DNA of 64,000 bases from Streptomyces sp. HUAS MG91 (GTDB taxonomy: Bacteria; Actinomycetota; Actinomycetes; Streptomycetales; Streptomycetaceae). Made by a program: the position numbers and the translations under genes. Location: contig NZ_CP159534.1 of the NCBI RefSeq assembly GCF_040529335.1, forward strand, positions 186,001 to 250,000, read 5' to 3'. Below, one piece after another: positions 8,591-16,943 of the stretch; positions within the stretch are counted from its first letter, which is position 1, and every line of letters begins with the position of its first letter. A model generated the notes under the pieces. That model was not told where the DNA came from. It saw nothing but the letters and a program-made list of their open reading frames with translations, and did not search any database.

Positions 8591-9244
8591 TCAGAGGCCC
8601 GCGAGGGTCGCGTTCAGCTGACCGGCCGTCAGAGCGGGCTCCGGCAGGGCGAGTTCGGGCGCCGCGGGGCGCAGCCCTGCCAGGAGCAGGGCGAGGGGGC
8701 GGCGCCAGGCCTCGGGAGTGGTCGCGGCGGTGAGCGCGGGGACGGCGCGGCCCAGTGCGGCGAGCGCGAACAGGACGTCCTCCACGACGACGTCGGACCG
8801 GACGGAGCCCTGCGCCCGCCCCCGCCGCAGGAGTTCGTCGAGAGTCCGGTGATTGTGCGCGTGGACGGCCTCCAGGGCGGCGACGCCCTCCAGGCTCGTC
8901 GTCATCAGGTCGTTCGTGCCGCGGTCGGAGGCGAGCACCGTGAAGACGACCTCCAGGTAGCCGGTGAGGCCCTCCCAGGCGTCGTCGGCCGTGCGCGCCC
9001 GCTCACCGGCGGACATCGTGCCGCTCAACTGGTCGCGGAAGACGGCGTCGACGAGGTCGGCACGGCGCGCGAAGTGCCGGTACAGCGTCGCGTTGCCCAC
9101 GCCCGCGCGGCGGGCGACGACGTCGAGCGGCGCCGCGAGGCCCTGCTCCCGGAACACCGCGCGCGCGGCCTCGACGATCAGCTCACGGTTGCGTCGCGCG
9201 TCCCGCCGCCGGTGCGCCGCCGTGCCCGATGCGCCGCCGGTCAT
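8591..9244 (-). CDS. TetR-family repressor of the divergent patatin/P450 operon
   Basis: A 217-residue TetR regulator. The N-terminal helix-turn-helix spans about residues 15-65 (ELIVEAARAVFREQGLAAPLDVVARRAGVGNATLYRHFARRADL), followed by a ligand-binding domain ending in a PALTAATTPEAWRRPLALLLAGLRP stretch typical of this sub-group. The ATG at 9244 lies 110 nt from the divergent patatin start; the gap holds two mirrored GGGGAG/CTCCCC palindromes that are its likely operators. It should autoregulate and repress the patatin-P450 pair in response to an unidentified ligand. Confidence 0.9.
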   Translation of the reverse strand: MTGGASGTAAHRRRDARRNRELIVEAARAVFREQGLAAPLDVVARRAGVGNATLYRHFARRADLVDAVFRDQLSGTMSAGERARTADDAWEGLTGYLEVVFTVLASDRGTNDLMTTSLEGVAALEAVHAHNHRTLDELLRRGRAQGSVRSDVVVEDVLFALAALGRAVPALTAATTPEAWRRPLALLLAGLRPAAPELALPEPALTAGQLNATLAGL

Positions 9245-9277
9245 GTCGATCTCCTTCGCCGTTCTCCTGGGAAACAT

Positions 9278-9295
9278 CCGGGGAGTGCTCCCCGG
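9278..9295. promoter_or_regulatory. TetR operator, copy 1
   Basis: Perfect palindrome CCGGGGAG-TG-CTCCCCGG between the divergent TetR (start 9244) and patatin (start 9355) genes. Its 14-bp core is the exact reverse complement of the second palindrome 42 bp away, the spacing of about four DNA turns. Assignment to the adjacent TetR is inferred from position and symmetry. Confidence 0.75.
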
Positions 9296-9321
9296 TAAGG
9301 ATGCTATCGTCCCGACGAAAC

Positions 9322-9335
9322 GGGGAGCACTCCCC
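9322..9335. promoter_or_regulatory. TetR operator, copy 2
   Basis: Perfect palindrome GGGGAG-CA-CTCCCC, mirror image of copy 1, lying 19 nt before the patatin GTG and just before its AGGAGG ribosome-binding site (9341-9346). Binding here would block patatin-P450 transcription directly. Confidence 0.75.
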
Positions 9336-9354
9336 ATTTGAGGAGGGGTGAATC

Positions 9355-10206
9355 GTGGAAGAAGCGGACAGGGCACTGGTGCTGGGCGGTGGCGGACCCG
9401 TGGGCGGTGCGTGGCTGGTCGGCGTCCTGGCCGGGCTCGCGGACGCCGGATCCGATCCGGCCGAGGCCGGGCTGACGGCGGGCGCGTCGGCGGGAGCCGT
9501 CTTCGGCGCCCGGCTCCTGTCGGGGCAGTCGCCGCGGGAGCTGTACGAGCGTCAGCTGGCCGGCGCCGACCGCGTCGACCTCGCCGTCACGGCCGGGCAG
9601 ACACTCCGGTTCCTCCGGGCGGCCCTCGGCGCGAGGGACCCCGATCGCTCCGCGCGCCGCCTCGGCCGGGCCGCGCTCGACGCGCGGACGCCTCCGGAGT
9701 CCGACGTCCTCGACACCGTACGGGCGTTGCTGAACGGCGTGCAGAACTGGCCGGAGCGTCCGCTGCGCCTCGCGGCCGTGGACGCCGTGACGGGAGAGCC
9801 GGACGCCTTCGACCGGGAGTCGGGCGTCTCCCTCGTCGAGGCGGTCGCCGCCAGCTGTGCCGTCCCGCTGGTGTGGCCGCCGGTCACGGTGGCCGGGCGG
9901 CGGTGGATGGACGGCGGCAGCCGCTCGACCGCACCGCTCGAACTGGCCCGCGGCCACCGGCGCGTCCTGGCCGTGGTGCCCCTTCCGTCCGCCGTTGGGC
10001 CGCACCCGCACGCTGTGCGTCAGGCGGCCGCGCTGACGGCGGCCGGAAGCCACGTCACGCTCATCACGCCCGACGCGGCGGCGCGGCGCGCCATGGGGCG
10101 GAACATGACCGCGGACCACCGCCGGGCGGACGCCGCCCGCGCCGGTCACGCGCAGGCCCGGGCGCTGGCCGCGTCCGGCGCGATCGACGACCTCCTGACC
10201 GCCTGA
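9355..10206 (+). CDS. Small patatin-like phospholipase
   Basis: A 283-residue patatin-fold hydrolase: oxyanion motif GGGGPVGGAWLVG at residues 11-23, nucleophile elbow GASAG near residue 43 and catalytic Asp in WMDGGSRSTAPLELA. It starts at GTG 9355, eight nt after AGGAGG. The P450 gene follows 16 nt downstream, so the two form an operon divergent from the TetR gene. It is unrelated in detail to the larger patatin at 4844. The coupling suggests release of a fatty acyl substrate that the P450 then oxidises, or shared stress control; both are inference. Confidence 0.88.
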   Translation: MEEADRALVLGGGGPVGGAWLVGVLAGLADAGSDPAEAGLTAGASAGAVFGARLLSGQSPRELYERQLAGADRVDLAVTAGQTLRFLRAALGARDPDRSARRLGRAALDARTPPESDVLDTVRALLNGVQNWPERPLRLAAVDAVTGEPDAFDRESGVSLVEAVAASCAVPLVWPPVTVAGRRWMDGGSRSTAPLELARGHRRVLAVVPLPSAVGPHPHAVRQAAALTAAGSHVTLITPDAAARRAMGRNMTADHRRADAARAGHAQARALAASGAIDDLLTA

Positions 10207-10222
10207 ACCGAGGGACGACCCC

Positions 10223-11416
10223 ATGCCGACGGCACCCACCCTGGAAGAACTGGCTCCCGCCGGGCACGACCCGGCCCGCGATCCCCATCCCGTGTACGCG
10301 GCGCTGCGTGCGCGCGGCCCGGTCCATCGCGTCCTCGTCCCCGGGAGCGGCGAGACCTGGCTCGTCGTGAGCCGGGACGCGGCGCGTCAGGCGCTGACCG
10401 ATCCCCGGCTGAGCAACGACATCCGTCACTCGGCGACCTGGGACACCGACGGCGGTCATGCTCTCGGGCGGAACATGCTGCAGAGCGACCCTCCGCACCA
10501 CACGCGGCTGCGCAAGCTGGTCGCCGGGCACTTCACGCCCGGGCGGATCGCCGCGCTGCGTCCGCGCGTCGAAGCCCTCGCGGACGCCCTGCTGTCCGGC
10601 CTGCCCGCGGAGGGCACGGTCGACGTGGTCAGCGGTTACGCGCTGCCGCTGTCGGTCGCGGTGATCTGTGAACTTCTCGGAGTGCCCGAGGACGGACGTG
10701 ACGTCTTCCACGCCTGGTCGCGGGAGCTGGTGATGCCCACGTCGGAAACGGCGGCGTCCGCGGCCGGCGCGCGACTGGCCGCTCTCATAGACGACCTGGT
10801 CGCCCGGAAGACCGCGGCTCCCGACGGCACCCTGCTGAGCGAGCTGGCCGTCGCCGGACGGGACGGCGGCCTCGCGGCCGATGAACTCCTCGGGATGGTC
10901 TTCCTGCTGCTCGTCGCCGGGCACGAGACGACCGTCAATCTGATCTCGGCGGCCCTGTTCGCTCTTCTCACGCACCCGGACCAGCTGGCCCTCGTACGCG
11001 CGGATCCCTCGCTCACGGCCGCGGCGGTCGAGGAGGCCCTGCGCCATCAGGCACCGGTCCACTCCACCGCGTTCCGGTTCGCCGTGGAGCCGCTGGAGCT
11101 GGCGGGGACGGCGATCGCGGCGGGCGACGCGGTCCTGGTCAGTCTCGCGGCGGCGTCGCGGGACCCCGCGCACTACGCCGACCCCGACCGTTTCGACCTG
11201 CGCCGCACCGGCCCCGCGCACGTCGCCTTCGGGCACGGCCTGCATCACTGCCTGGGGGCGCCCCTGGCCCGCGTGGAGGCCGAGACGGCCCTGCGGCGCT
11301 TCCTGGCGCGCTTCCCGACGGTCGCGCTCGCCGCGGATCCGGCGACGCTGACATGGCGCAGCAGCACCCTACTGCGCGGGCTCACGGACCTTCCGCTGCG
11401 ACTGGGGCAGCGGTAG
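10223..11416 (+). CDS. Cytochrome P450
   Basis: A 397-residue soluble class I P450 (CYP107/105-like layout). The I-helix oxygen-activation motif AGHETT lies near residue 235, the K-helix ExxR is EALR, and the heme-binding loop [15 protein letters not shown] has Cys343 as the iron ligand. It needs a ferredoxin and reductase that are not encoded alongside. Co-transcription with the patatin gene under the TetR repressor is indicated by the 16-nt gap. The substrate is not deducible. Confidence 0.94.
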   Translation: MPTAPTLEELAPAGHDPARDPHPVYAALRARGPVHRVLVPGSGETWLVVSRDAARQALTDPRLSNDIRHSATWDTDGGHALGRNMLQSDPPHHTRLRKLVAGHFTPGRIAALRPRVEALADALLSGLPAEGTVDVVSGYALPLSVAVICELLGVPEDGRDVFHAWSRELVMPTSETAASAAGARLAALIDDLVARKTAAPDGTLLSELAVAGRDGGLAADELLGMVFLLLVAGHETTVNLISAALFALLTHPDQLALVRADPSLTAAAVEEALRHQAPVHSTAFRFAVEPLELAGTAIAAGDAVLVSLAAASRDPAHYADPDRFDLRRTGPAHVAFGHGLHHCLGAPLARVEAETALRRFLARFPTVALAADPATLTWRSSTLLRGLTDLPLRLGQR

Positions 11417-11493
11417 CGCGGACTGCGCGGCGAGCGGGACGGCGAGCGGAAGATCCTCCGAGCGGTGGCGGGTGGCGGCGCCGAGGGAGGTGT

Positions 11494-11883
11494 TCACCGC
11501 AGCGACAGCGCGGCGGTGACCGTCTTTCCTTCGGGGCCGATCTCCACGTCCATGCGGGAGCAGAGCCGCTCGATCACCACCAGGCCGTATCCGCCGGGGC
11601 TCCCCTTGCGGGTGCGCACCCGCTGCGGCGCGGTCCGGCTGGCGTCGCTGACCCGCAACCGGAACTCGCCGTCCGCCACATCGACCTCGAGCCGGGTCAC
11701 CCCGCCCGCGTGCACCAGGGCGTTGGTCACCAGCTCGCTGACCACGAGCAGCGCGTCCTCGCCCAGCTGGCCGGCCCGGTCCCGCGGCAGTTCACGGCCC
11801 GCCTCGGCCATTGCCGCGCGGACCGCCACCCGGGCGTCCGCACAACTGATCTCCTCTGTCTCCAGTGCTTGAGCCGCGCTCAT
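11494..11883 (-). CDS. HATPase_c-type anti-sigma regulatory factor (RsbW/SpoIIAB-like)
   Basis: A 129-residue serine kinase-like ATPase of the anti-sigma family. The GHKL N-box is ELVTNALVHAGG, the G1 region is VSDASRTAP and the G2 region GSPGGYGLVVIERL. Such proteins bind sigma factors or phosphorylate STAS antagonists. I chose ATG 11883, which has an AAGGA ribosome-binding site and the usual start of the fold; an in-frame ATG at 11964 would add 27 atypical residues. A STAS protein is divergently encoded at 12044 and may be its partner. Confidence 0.85.
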   Translation of the reverse strand: MSAAQALETEEISCADARVAVRAAMAEAGRELPRDRAGQLGEDALLVVSELVTNALVHAGGVTRLEVDVADGEFRLRVSDASRTAPQRVRTRKGSPGGYGLVVIERLCSRMDVEIGPEGKTVTAALSLR

Positions 11884-12043
11884 ATCGACGTAGGTCCTTT
11901 CCCGTACATGTCGCACCTCGTGCCGCCACAGTTCTCGCTTTCCCCGCACCTGTCGGTCCGACACTCCCCCGATCCCACCCGCTCCGGACGAGAAAGGGGG
12001 ATCTGCCGATCACCCACCGAGGAACCTGTGGTTAGGTCTGCGG

Positions 12044-12451
12044 ATGGTTTCCGACAGACAGAGAATCGACGTCACCCGGCAGGACCGGGTGACCGTGGTC
12101 TCCTTCCGTGACGACATGGACCTCACGGACGAGGCCGAGGCCTACCTCGCCCTGTCCGGCGCGCGGGGGGACACCGGCACCACCGGCACCCTCCTCGACC
12201 TCGCCGGCCTCACCTTCGCCGACAGCACGACGCTCAACGTGATCCTGCGCGCCTACAACGAACACCAGGCCGTGCCGAGGCCCTTCGTCCTGAGCGGCCC
12301 CTACCACCCGGCCGTCGACAGACTCTTCGAGATCACCGGCGCCGGCGAGGCCCTGGAGATGACCGACAGCCGCGCCGAGGGCCTGCGCCGCGTCCACGAG
12401 CTCCGGGAGCGTCTCGGAAGCGACCAGGCCTCCGCTCCCGACGCGCAGTGA
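12044..12451 (+). CDS. STAS-domain anti-sigma factor antagonist
   Basis: A 135-residue STAS protein. The core has the expected beta strand plus phosphorylation loop LLDLAGLTFADSTTLNVIL, where Ser61 is the likely residue phosphorylated by an HATPase partner. Unphosphorylated antagonists bind anti-sigma kinases and release the sigma factor. It is divergent from the HATPase protein with a 160-nt gap, the classical partner-switch arrangement. Which sigma factor is controlled is not shown locally. Confidence 0.85.
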   Translation: MVSDRQRIDVTRQDRVTVVSFRDDMDLTDEAEAYLALSGARGDTGTTGTLLDLAGLTFADSTTLNVILRAYNEHQAVPRPFVLSGPYHPAVDRLFEITGAGEALEMTDSRAEGLRRVHELRERLGSDQASAPDAQ

Positions 12452-12491
12452 CGCCGGGAGCCGGGCCGGACGACGGTCTTGTCCTGCGCCG

Positions 12492-12955
12492 ATGACGCAC
12501 GAGACCGAACTGACGTCCCCCGTCGATCTGTGCCGGCCCGACGGGCGGTAGAACCCGGACGCGGTCGGCTGGACCCGGCGTCCGACGAACACGGACGCGG
12601 TGGTGCCGCTGGCCAGGCGCGCGGCACCGCCCGTTCGCAGCGGTGAGGGCGAGGTCCGTGCCACGCGACGGGCCCCGGTGTGCGGCTCGACGCGGAGGTG
12701 CCGCCGCCGGGGCACGGGGCCCTCGGCGTGGTCGTGCCGTGGAGCGACCGCCGGTTCCAGTACACCGTGAAGGACATCGGCCGCCCGGTGCACGGCACCC
12801 TGACCCTGCACGGCCGGACCCACGAGGTGAGCGGTCCGGGTTCGTTCGCCGCACTGGACCACGGCCGCGGCAAGTGGGCCCACACCGACGACGGCACCAG
12901 AACGGACCTCGACGGGCTGGTCGGCTGGGCCGAGGAGGCCCGGAACCGCTGGTAG
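12492..12955 (+). pseudogene. Decayed DUF2804-family gene
   Basis: Two parts of a DUF2804-type protein survive. From ATG 12492 the frame reads a typical N terminus, LTSPVDLCRPDGR, then hits TAG at 12549-12551 and continues NPDAVGWTRRP in the same frame. The C-terminal part resumes in another frame from about 12700 with VVPWSDRRFQYTVKDIG, SFAALDHGRGKW and a terminal GWAEEARNRW, ending at TAG 12953-12955. The intact family is roughly 330 residues, so a nonsense codon, a frameshift and a large internal deletion have all occurred. It occupies most of the 574-nt gap between the STAS and HTH genes. Confidence 0.78.
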
Positions 12956-13025
12956 CGGACTGGGCCGCACGGGTGAATAACCTGACACTTCATCACATGA
13001 GGCACTGTCGCGTTGTCATACGGTC

Positions 13026-13574
13026 ATGACGATCGAACTCATCACCCGACGGCCCATGCCCTCCCACCCACGCCGCAGCGACGGCCAAGCCCCCCTGCCC
13101 GCACCCGAGGAGCGCTCCTCGCTGCGCCGCGCCTGGCGGCTCACCGAGGAGCAGGTGGCCGAGGCGTTCGGGGTGACGGCGGCGACGGTCCGTTCCTGGG
13201 AAGCCGGGCGGTCCGCCCCGCGGGGGCGGCGCCGGGCGGCCTACGCGGCGTTCCTCAGCGGCCTCGCGCACGGACTGGTACCGGGGCCCTCCACCGAGAG
13301 CACTCCCCCGCCCGCACAGCCGCCCGCGCCCCGTCCTGCGCGCGTGCGGTCGAGCGCCGCCGTCGCGAAGGCCGCGGAGGAGAGCACGGCGGCGAGCACC
13401 ACGGAGACCGTTCTGCGCGGGGCGGCACCCTCGACGCCCGGTCGGCCGGTAGGGCGGGCGCCCGATCCCGTGTCGCCCGCGCGGCTGCGCGGATTCCGCC
13501 GGACGACCGCGGCCGTGGCGATGTGGATCGCGTTCGGCCACCTGATGGCCACCGCGCCGCTCCCGCATCTCTAG
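13026..13574 (+). CDS. XRE-like helix-turn-helix protein with C-terminal hydrophobic segment
   Basis: A 182-residue protein. A helix-turn-helix lies at about residues 32-75 (SSLRRAWRLTEEQVAEAFGVTAATVRSWEAGRSAP), followed by a Pro/Ala-rich linker. The C-terminal WIAFGHLMATAPL segment could be a short membrane anchor or amphipathic helix. It is probably a DNA-binding regulator, possibly membrane-tethered; the target is unknown. The ATG at 13026 has no clear Shine-Dalgarno sequence, so a leaderless mRNA is possible. It converges on the small secreted-protein gene. Confidence 0.7.
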   Translation: MTIELITRRPMPSHPRRSDGQAPLPAPEERSSLRRAWRLTEEQVAEAFGVTAATVRSWEAGRSAPRGRRRAAYAAFLSGLAHGLVPGPSTESTPPPAQPPAPRPARVRSSAAVAKAAEESTAASTTETVLRGAAPSTPGRPVGRAPDPVSPARLRGFRRTTAAVAMWIAFGHLMATAPLPHL

Positions 13575-13611
13575 TCCGGAACGGAAGAGCGGCCTTTCGC
13601 CGGCCCCGGGT

Positions 13612-13899
13612 TCAGAGCACGAAGACGCTCCGCGCCGTCTCCGTGTCGTACACCTCGCCCGGGTAGACCAGCCATTCCACCGGCCCCGTGCAGTCGGGGC
13701 CGGCGTGGACCTCCGCGATGGCGTCGGTGTTGTTGACGATGGACTCGGGGAAGCGGTCGACGGCGTAACAGCCGCTCGGATCGACGTGATCGGTGCCGTC
13801 GACGACGAGGATGCCCTCGGCCGCGGAGGCCGGTACCGCGGCGGCCAGGGTCGCCGCTGCCGCCAGTGCCCCGAGGGTCAGGGCCGTACGTCGCATCAT
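13612..13899 (-). CDS. Small secreted protein of unknown function
   Basis: A 95-residue protein with a clear Sec signal peptide: MRRT positive start, an Ala/Leu-rich core and an ASA-AEG cleavage site near residue 27. The mature region of about 68 residues has two cysteines (GCYAV and DCTGP), suggesting one disulfide, and resembles the small peptidase-inhibitor-like or beta/gamma-crystallin-like extracellular proteins common in streptomycetes. Start may be M1 or M2 (13896). No neighbour indicates a role. Confidence 0.7.
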   Translation of the reverse strand: MMRRTALTLGALAAAATLAAAVPASAAEGILVVDGTDHVDPSGCYAVDRFPESIVNNTDAIAEVHAGPDCTGPVEWLVYPGEVYDTETARSVFVL

Positions 13900-14027
13900 G
13901 GTGAGTCCTCTCCGTGGCGCGGGTCGCGCTCGTCACCACCCGCGGTCATCACGGAACGTACCGGATCACGTACAACAGGTAACCGGCGTGCGGAAGCGAT
14001 CAGCCGCGACGCGGTGCGCCGTACGCC

Positions 14028-14606
14028 TCACCCCAGCGAGGCCACCGCCGCGCGCAACTGCCCCAGCGCCTCCAGCACGCACCGGGCCAGCTCCTCGCAG
14101 CCGCCGCGCTCCGCCTCGGACCACCGTGCGAGCCCGCGCTTGAACGCGAGAACGCCCAACTCCCCCGCGACGGCGGCGACCTCGCCGGGGACGCCGCGCT
14201 CCTCCAGGGCCGCGACCATCGCGGCCGCGAGGCTGACGGTCTTGAGCGCGTCCCGCTCCTGGAGCTCCGCGCTGGCGGCGACGGCGGCCTTCACGCGCGG
14301 GGCCAGCTCACGATTCTGCGGACCCATCGCACCCGATGCGCGCACGAGACCCGCGGCGACGGCCTCTAGCGGGCCGGCCCCCGCGGGCGCCTCGGCGATG
14401 CCCTCGACCAGCAGCCGGCTCAGGGTCTCCTGACCGGCCACCAGCAGATCGCGCTTGTCCGGGAAGTACCGGAAGAAGGTGCTCTTGGTGACCCCGGCGC
14501 GCTCGGAGATCTGCGCGACGGTCGTAGCGTCGTAGCCCTGCTCGGTGAACAGGTCGACGGCCGCCACGACGAGCCGTTCGCGTGAACCTGATTCCCACCG
14601 AGCCAT
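14028..14606 (-). CDS. TetR-family repressor of the divergent SDR gene
   Basis: A 192-residue TetR protein with HTH at residues 9-55 (RLVVAAVDLFTEQGYDATTVAQISERAGVTKSTFFRYFPDKRDLL) and an effector domain of the AcrR/KstR2-like helical type. It is divergent from the SDR oxidoreductase at 14693 with an 86-nt gap holding two mirrored 22-bp palindromes, the likely operators. Such gene pairs (TetR plus NAD-dependent epimerase) are frequent in actinobacteria. Effector unknown. Confidence 0.9.
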   Translation of the reverse strand: MARWESGSRERLVVAAVDLFTEQGYDATTVAQISERAGVTKSTFFRYFPDKRDLLVAGQETLSRLLVEGIAEAPAGAGPLEAVAAGLVRASGAMGPQNRELAPRVKAAVAASAELQERDALKTVSLAAAMVAALEERGVPGEVAAVAGELGVLAFKRGLARWSEAERGGCEELARCVLEALGQLRAAVASLG

Positions 14607-14620
14607 GTCGCCATCCTACG

Positions 14621-14642
14621 TGATGGGACTCTTGTCCCATCA
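14621..14642. promoter_or_regulatory. TetR operator, copy 1
   Basis: Palindrome with arms TGATGGGAC and GTCCCATCA around TCTT. It lies 15 nt upstream of the TetR ATG at 14606 and is the exact reverse complement of copy 2. Confidence 0.78.
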
Positions 14643-14653
14643 TCCGTGTACGG

Positions 14654-14675
14654 TGATGGGACAAGAGTCCCATCA
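14654..14675. promoter_or_regulatory. TetR operator, copy 2
   Basis: Same arms TGATGGGAC and GTCCCATCA around AAGA, mirror image of copy 1 with centres 33 bp apart (about three turns). It ends 17 nt before the SDR start at 14693 and so covers the SDR promoter or leader. Confidence 0.78.
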
Positions 14676-14692
14676 CTATGAGGAGAGACCTC

Positions 14693-15574
14693 ATGCGCGT
14701 CTTCGTCACCGGCGGCACCGGCCTGATCGGCTCCACCGTCGTCGCCGAGCTCCTCGGCAACGGCCACTCCGTCCTCGCGCTCGCGCGTTCCGAGACGTCG
14801 GCGGCGGCCGTCGAGCGGGCCGGAGCGCAGCCGCTGCGGGGCGGGCTGGCCGATCTGGACGTCCTCCGCTCCGGCGTCGCCGAGTCCGACGGGGTCATCC
14901 ACCTCGCGTTCAGCAACGACTTCAGCAGCCCCGAGGCCCTGGCCCAGGGCGTCGCGGAGGAAGGGGCGGCCCTGGCGGCCCTGGGCGACGCGCTCGTCGG
15001 CAGCGACCGGCCGCTCGTCACCGTCTCGGGCACGCCGGTGGCGGCGGGCCGCCCGTCGACCGAGGACGATCCGCTGCCGACCGACGGACCGGTCGGCGGC
15101 CGGAGCGTCGCGGTCGTGCGCGCCCTGGGTCTGGCCTCCCAGGGGGTGCGGAGTTCGGCGGTGCGGCTGCCGCGCACCGTCCACAACGAGGGCACGGGCG
15201 GCTTCGCGGGGCTGCTGACGAACATCGCGCGTCAGAGCGGCGTGTCCGGCTACCCGGGCGACGGCGCCCAGCGCTGGCCGGCCGTGCACGCGCTCGACGC
15301 GGCCGTGCTGTTCCGCCTCGCCCTGGAACAGGCACCGGCCGGCACCGCCTGGCACGCGGTGGCCGACGAGGGGGACGCGGTGCGGGACATCGCCGGGGTC
15401 ATCGGGCGGCGGCTGGGGCTGCCGGTCCAGTCGGTGCCGGCGGAGACCTACGGTCCGCTCGGCCCGATCTTCGCGGCGGACCAGCCCTCCTCCAGCGCCC
15501 GCACGCGCGAAGCGCTCGGCTGGGAGCCGAAGCACCCGGCACTGCTGGCGGACCTGGAGAAGATCCAGCCCTGA
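14693..15574 (+). CDS. NAD(P)-dependent SDR/epimerase-type oxidoreductase
   Basis: A 293-residue extended short-chain dehydrogenase. The Rossmann dinucleotide loop GGTGLIG is at residues 7-13, and the C-terminal region ARTREALGWEPKHPALLADL is typical of atypical epimerases of the YwnB/NmrA-like type. The usual YxxxK catalytic pair is not evident, as in several of these family members. I chose ATG 14693, six nt after AGGAGAG, over an in-frame ATG at 14678. It is presumably induced when the divergent TetR repressor binds its ligand. Confidence 0.87.
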   Translation: MRVFVTGGTGLIGSTVVAELLGNGHSVLALARSETSAAAVERAGAQPLRGGLADLDVLRSGVAESDGVIHLAFSNDFSSPEALAQGVAEEGAALAALGDALVGSDRPLVTVSGTPVAAGRPSTEDDPLPTDGPVGGRSVAVVRALGLASQGVRSSAVRLPRTVHNEGTGGFAGLLTNIARQSGVSGYPGDGAQRWPAVHALDAAVLFRLALEQAPAGTAWHAVADEGDAVRDIAGVIGRRLGLPVQSVPAETYGPLGPIFAADQPSSSARTREALGWEPKHPALLADLEKIQP

Positions 15575-15586
15575 CCGGCCCCCGGC

Positions 15587-15611
15587 GGGCGGGGCCGCGT
15601 CGGCCCCGCCC
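15587..15611. terminator. Bidirectional hairpin terminator between SDR and MFS genes
   Basis: Perfect 11-bp GC stem GGGCGGGGCCG / CGGCCCCGCCC with a CGT loop, lying between the convergent stops at 15574 and 15629. There is no U-tract, as is usual for streptomycete terminators. Confidence 0.65.
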
Positions 15612-15628
15612 ACCGGGTCCGTCCGCGG

Positions 15629-16825
15629 CTACGCGTCCACGGCGGCGGGCTCGCGGGTACGGGTGTCGGCGGCCGGGGCCAGCAGGATCGCTCCGGCCAC
15701 GAACACGAGGACCGCGACCATCGCCGAGCGCAGGCCGTAGTGGTCGCCCAGGAAGCCGAGGGCCGGCGGGCCGACGAGGAACGCCACGTATCCGATGATG
15801 GCGACCAGGGAGACGCGGGCCGTCTGGTCGGGGCCCGAGTCACCGGCCGCGGACAGGGCCACCGGGAAGCCCAGCGAGGCGCCGAGGCCCCAGAACAGCA
15901 CGGCGATCGCGGCCACGACGGCGCTGTCCGAGAAGATCACCAGGACGAGCCCGACGGCACCGGAGACGGCGCTCGCCCGGACGACCGCCACCCGCCCGAA
16001 GCGGTCGAGGAAGAACGAGCCGCAGAAGCGGCCCGTGGTCATCGCGGCGGCGAACCCGACGTAGACGAGGGATCCGGCCGCCGCGTCGAGCCCGTGACCG
16101 TCGACCATGAGCAGCGGCAGCCAGTCGTTCGCCGCTCCCTCGGCCAGCGCCATGGCGAGCACGATGGCGCCGATCAGCAGCAGGCGGCGGTCCTTCCAGA
16201 CCTGTGGCCGGGAGGCCGGTCCCGCTTCCGGCGTCGCCGGTCCGGTGCTGCGGCCGGTACCGGCCGGCACGGAGCGCAGCGCGTACAGCAGGAGCGCCGT
16301 GGCCACCGCCGCGACGACGGCCAGGTGCCAGTGCGCGGGGACGTCGGCGGCCGTGGCCGCCATTCCGGCCAGTCCGCCGACCACCGTGCCCAGGCTGAAG
16401 CAGCCGTGCAGGGTGGGCAGGACCGCACGCTCGGTGATGCGCTCGACGTCGGCCCCGTCGACGTTGACGGCCACCTCGCCCGCTCCCGTACCCGCGCCGA
16501 ACAGGCACAGGCCCGCGGTGACCACGGGTGCGGAGGCGAGGGCGCTGCCCGCGCCGATGACGACGACGGCCGCGACGATCAGGGAGGTGCCCACGGCGAT
16601 CACGGGCCGGGTGCCGAAGCGCGAGACGAAGCGTCCGGAGCACAGGATGCCGGCCATGGCCCCGACGGAGAGACCGAAGAGGACGAGGCCCATCTGCGCG
16701 GTCGACACGCCCAGTTCGTCGCGTACGTCCGGGGTGCGGGTCACCCAGGAGGACATGGCGATACCGGGAAGGAAGAAGAAGAGGTACAAGGCCTGACGGC
16801 GTCGGCGCACGGCAGGGTCTGTCAA
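15629..16825 (-). CDS. MFS transporter, sugar/drug efflux type
   Basis: A 398-residue, 12-helix major facilitator (segments such as ALYLFFFLPGIAMSSWVTRTP, MGLVLFGLSVGAMAGILCSGR with the A-loop FGTRPV, and LLLIGAIVLAMALAEGAANDWLPLL). It resembles the FucP/YbjJ-like MFS proteins. The start is uncertain: TTG 16825 places the first helix at the N terminus with GGAG upstream, whereas the open frame to 17092 runs through the divergent TetR gene. Divergent TetR and a palindrome between them imply repression by that regulator. The substrate is unknown. Confidence 0.85.
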   Translation of the reverse strand: MTDPAVRRRRQALYLFFFLPGIAMSSWVTRTPDVRDELGVSTAQMGLVLFGLSVGAMAGILCSGRFVSRFGTRPVIAVGTSLIVAAVVVIGAGSALASAPVVTAGLCLFGAGTGAGEVAVNVDGADVERITERAVLPTLHGCFSLGTVVGGLAGMAATAADVPAHWHLAVVAAVATALLLYALRSVPAGTGRSTGPATPEAGPASRPQVWKDRRLLLIGAIVLAMALAEGAANDWLPLLMVDGHGLDAAAGSLVYVGFAAAMTTGRFCGSFFLDRFGRVAVVRASAVSGAVGLVLVIFSDSAVVAAIAVLFWGLGASLGFPVALSAAGDSGPDQTARVSLVAIIGYVAFLVGPPALGFLGDHYGLRSAMVAVLVFVAGAILLAPAADTRTREPAAVDA

Positions 16826-16880
16826 CGGGAGCTCCGCGGGAGTTCGGAAGAATGGACAGGCAGGCGACGCGTCCCGCCCC

Positions 16881-16912
16881 CACCGGGTATGCACAAATGT
16901 ACATACCCGGTG
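16881..16912. promoter_or_regulatory. TetR operator in MFS/TetR divergent promoter
   Basis: Inverted repeat with perfect 11-bp arms CACCGGGTATG and CATACCCGGTG around a 10-nt AT-rich centre, midway between the TTG start of the MFS gene (16825) and the ATG of the TetR gene (16944). Assignment is by position. Confidence 0.75.
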
Positions 16913-16943
16913 GAGCGGAGAGAAGAGAAGGCGGACCACCACG

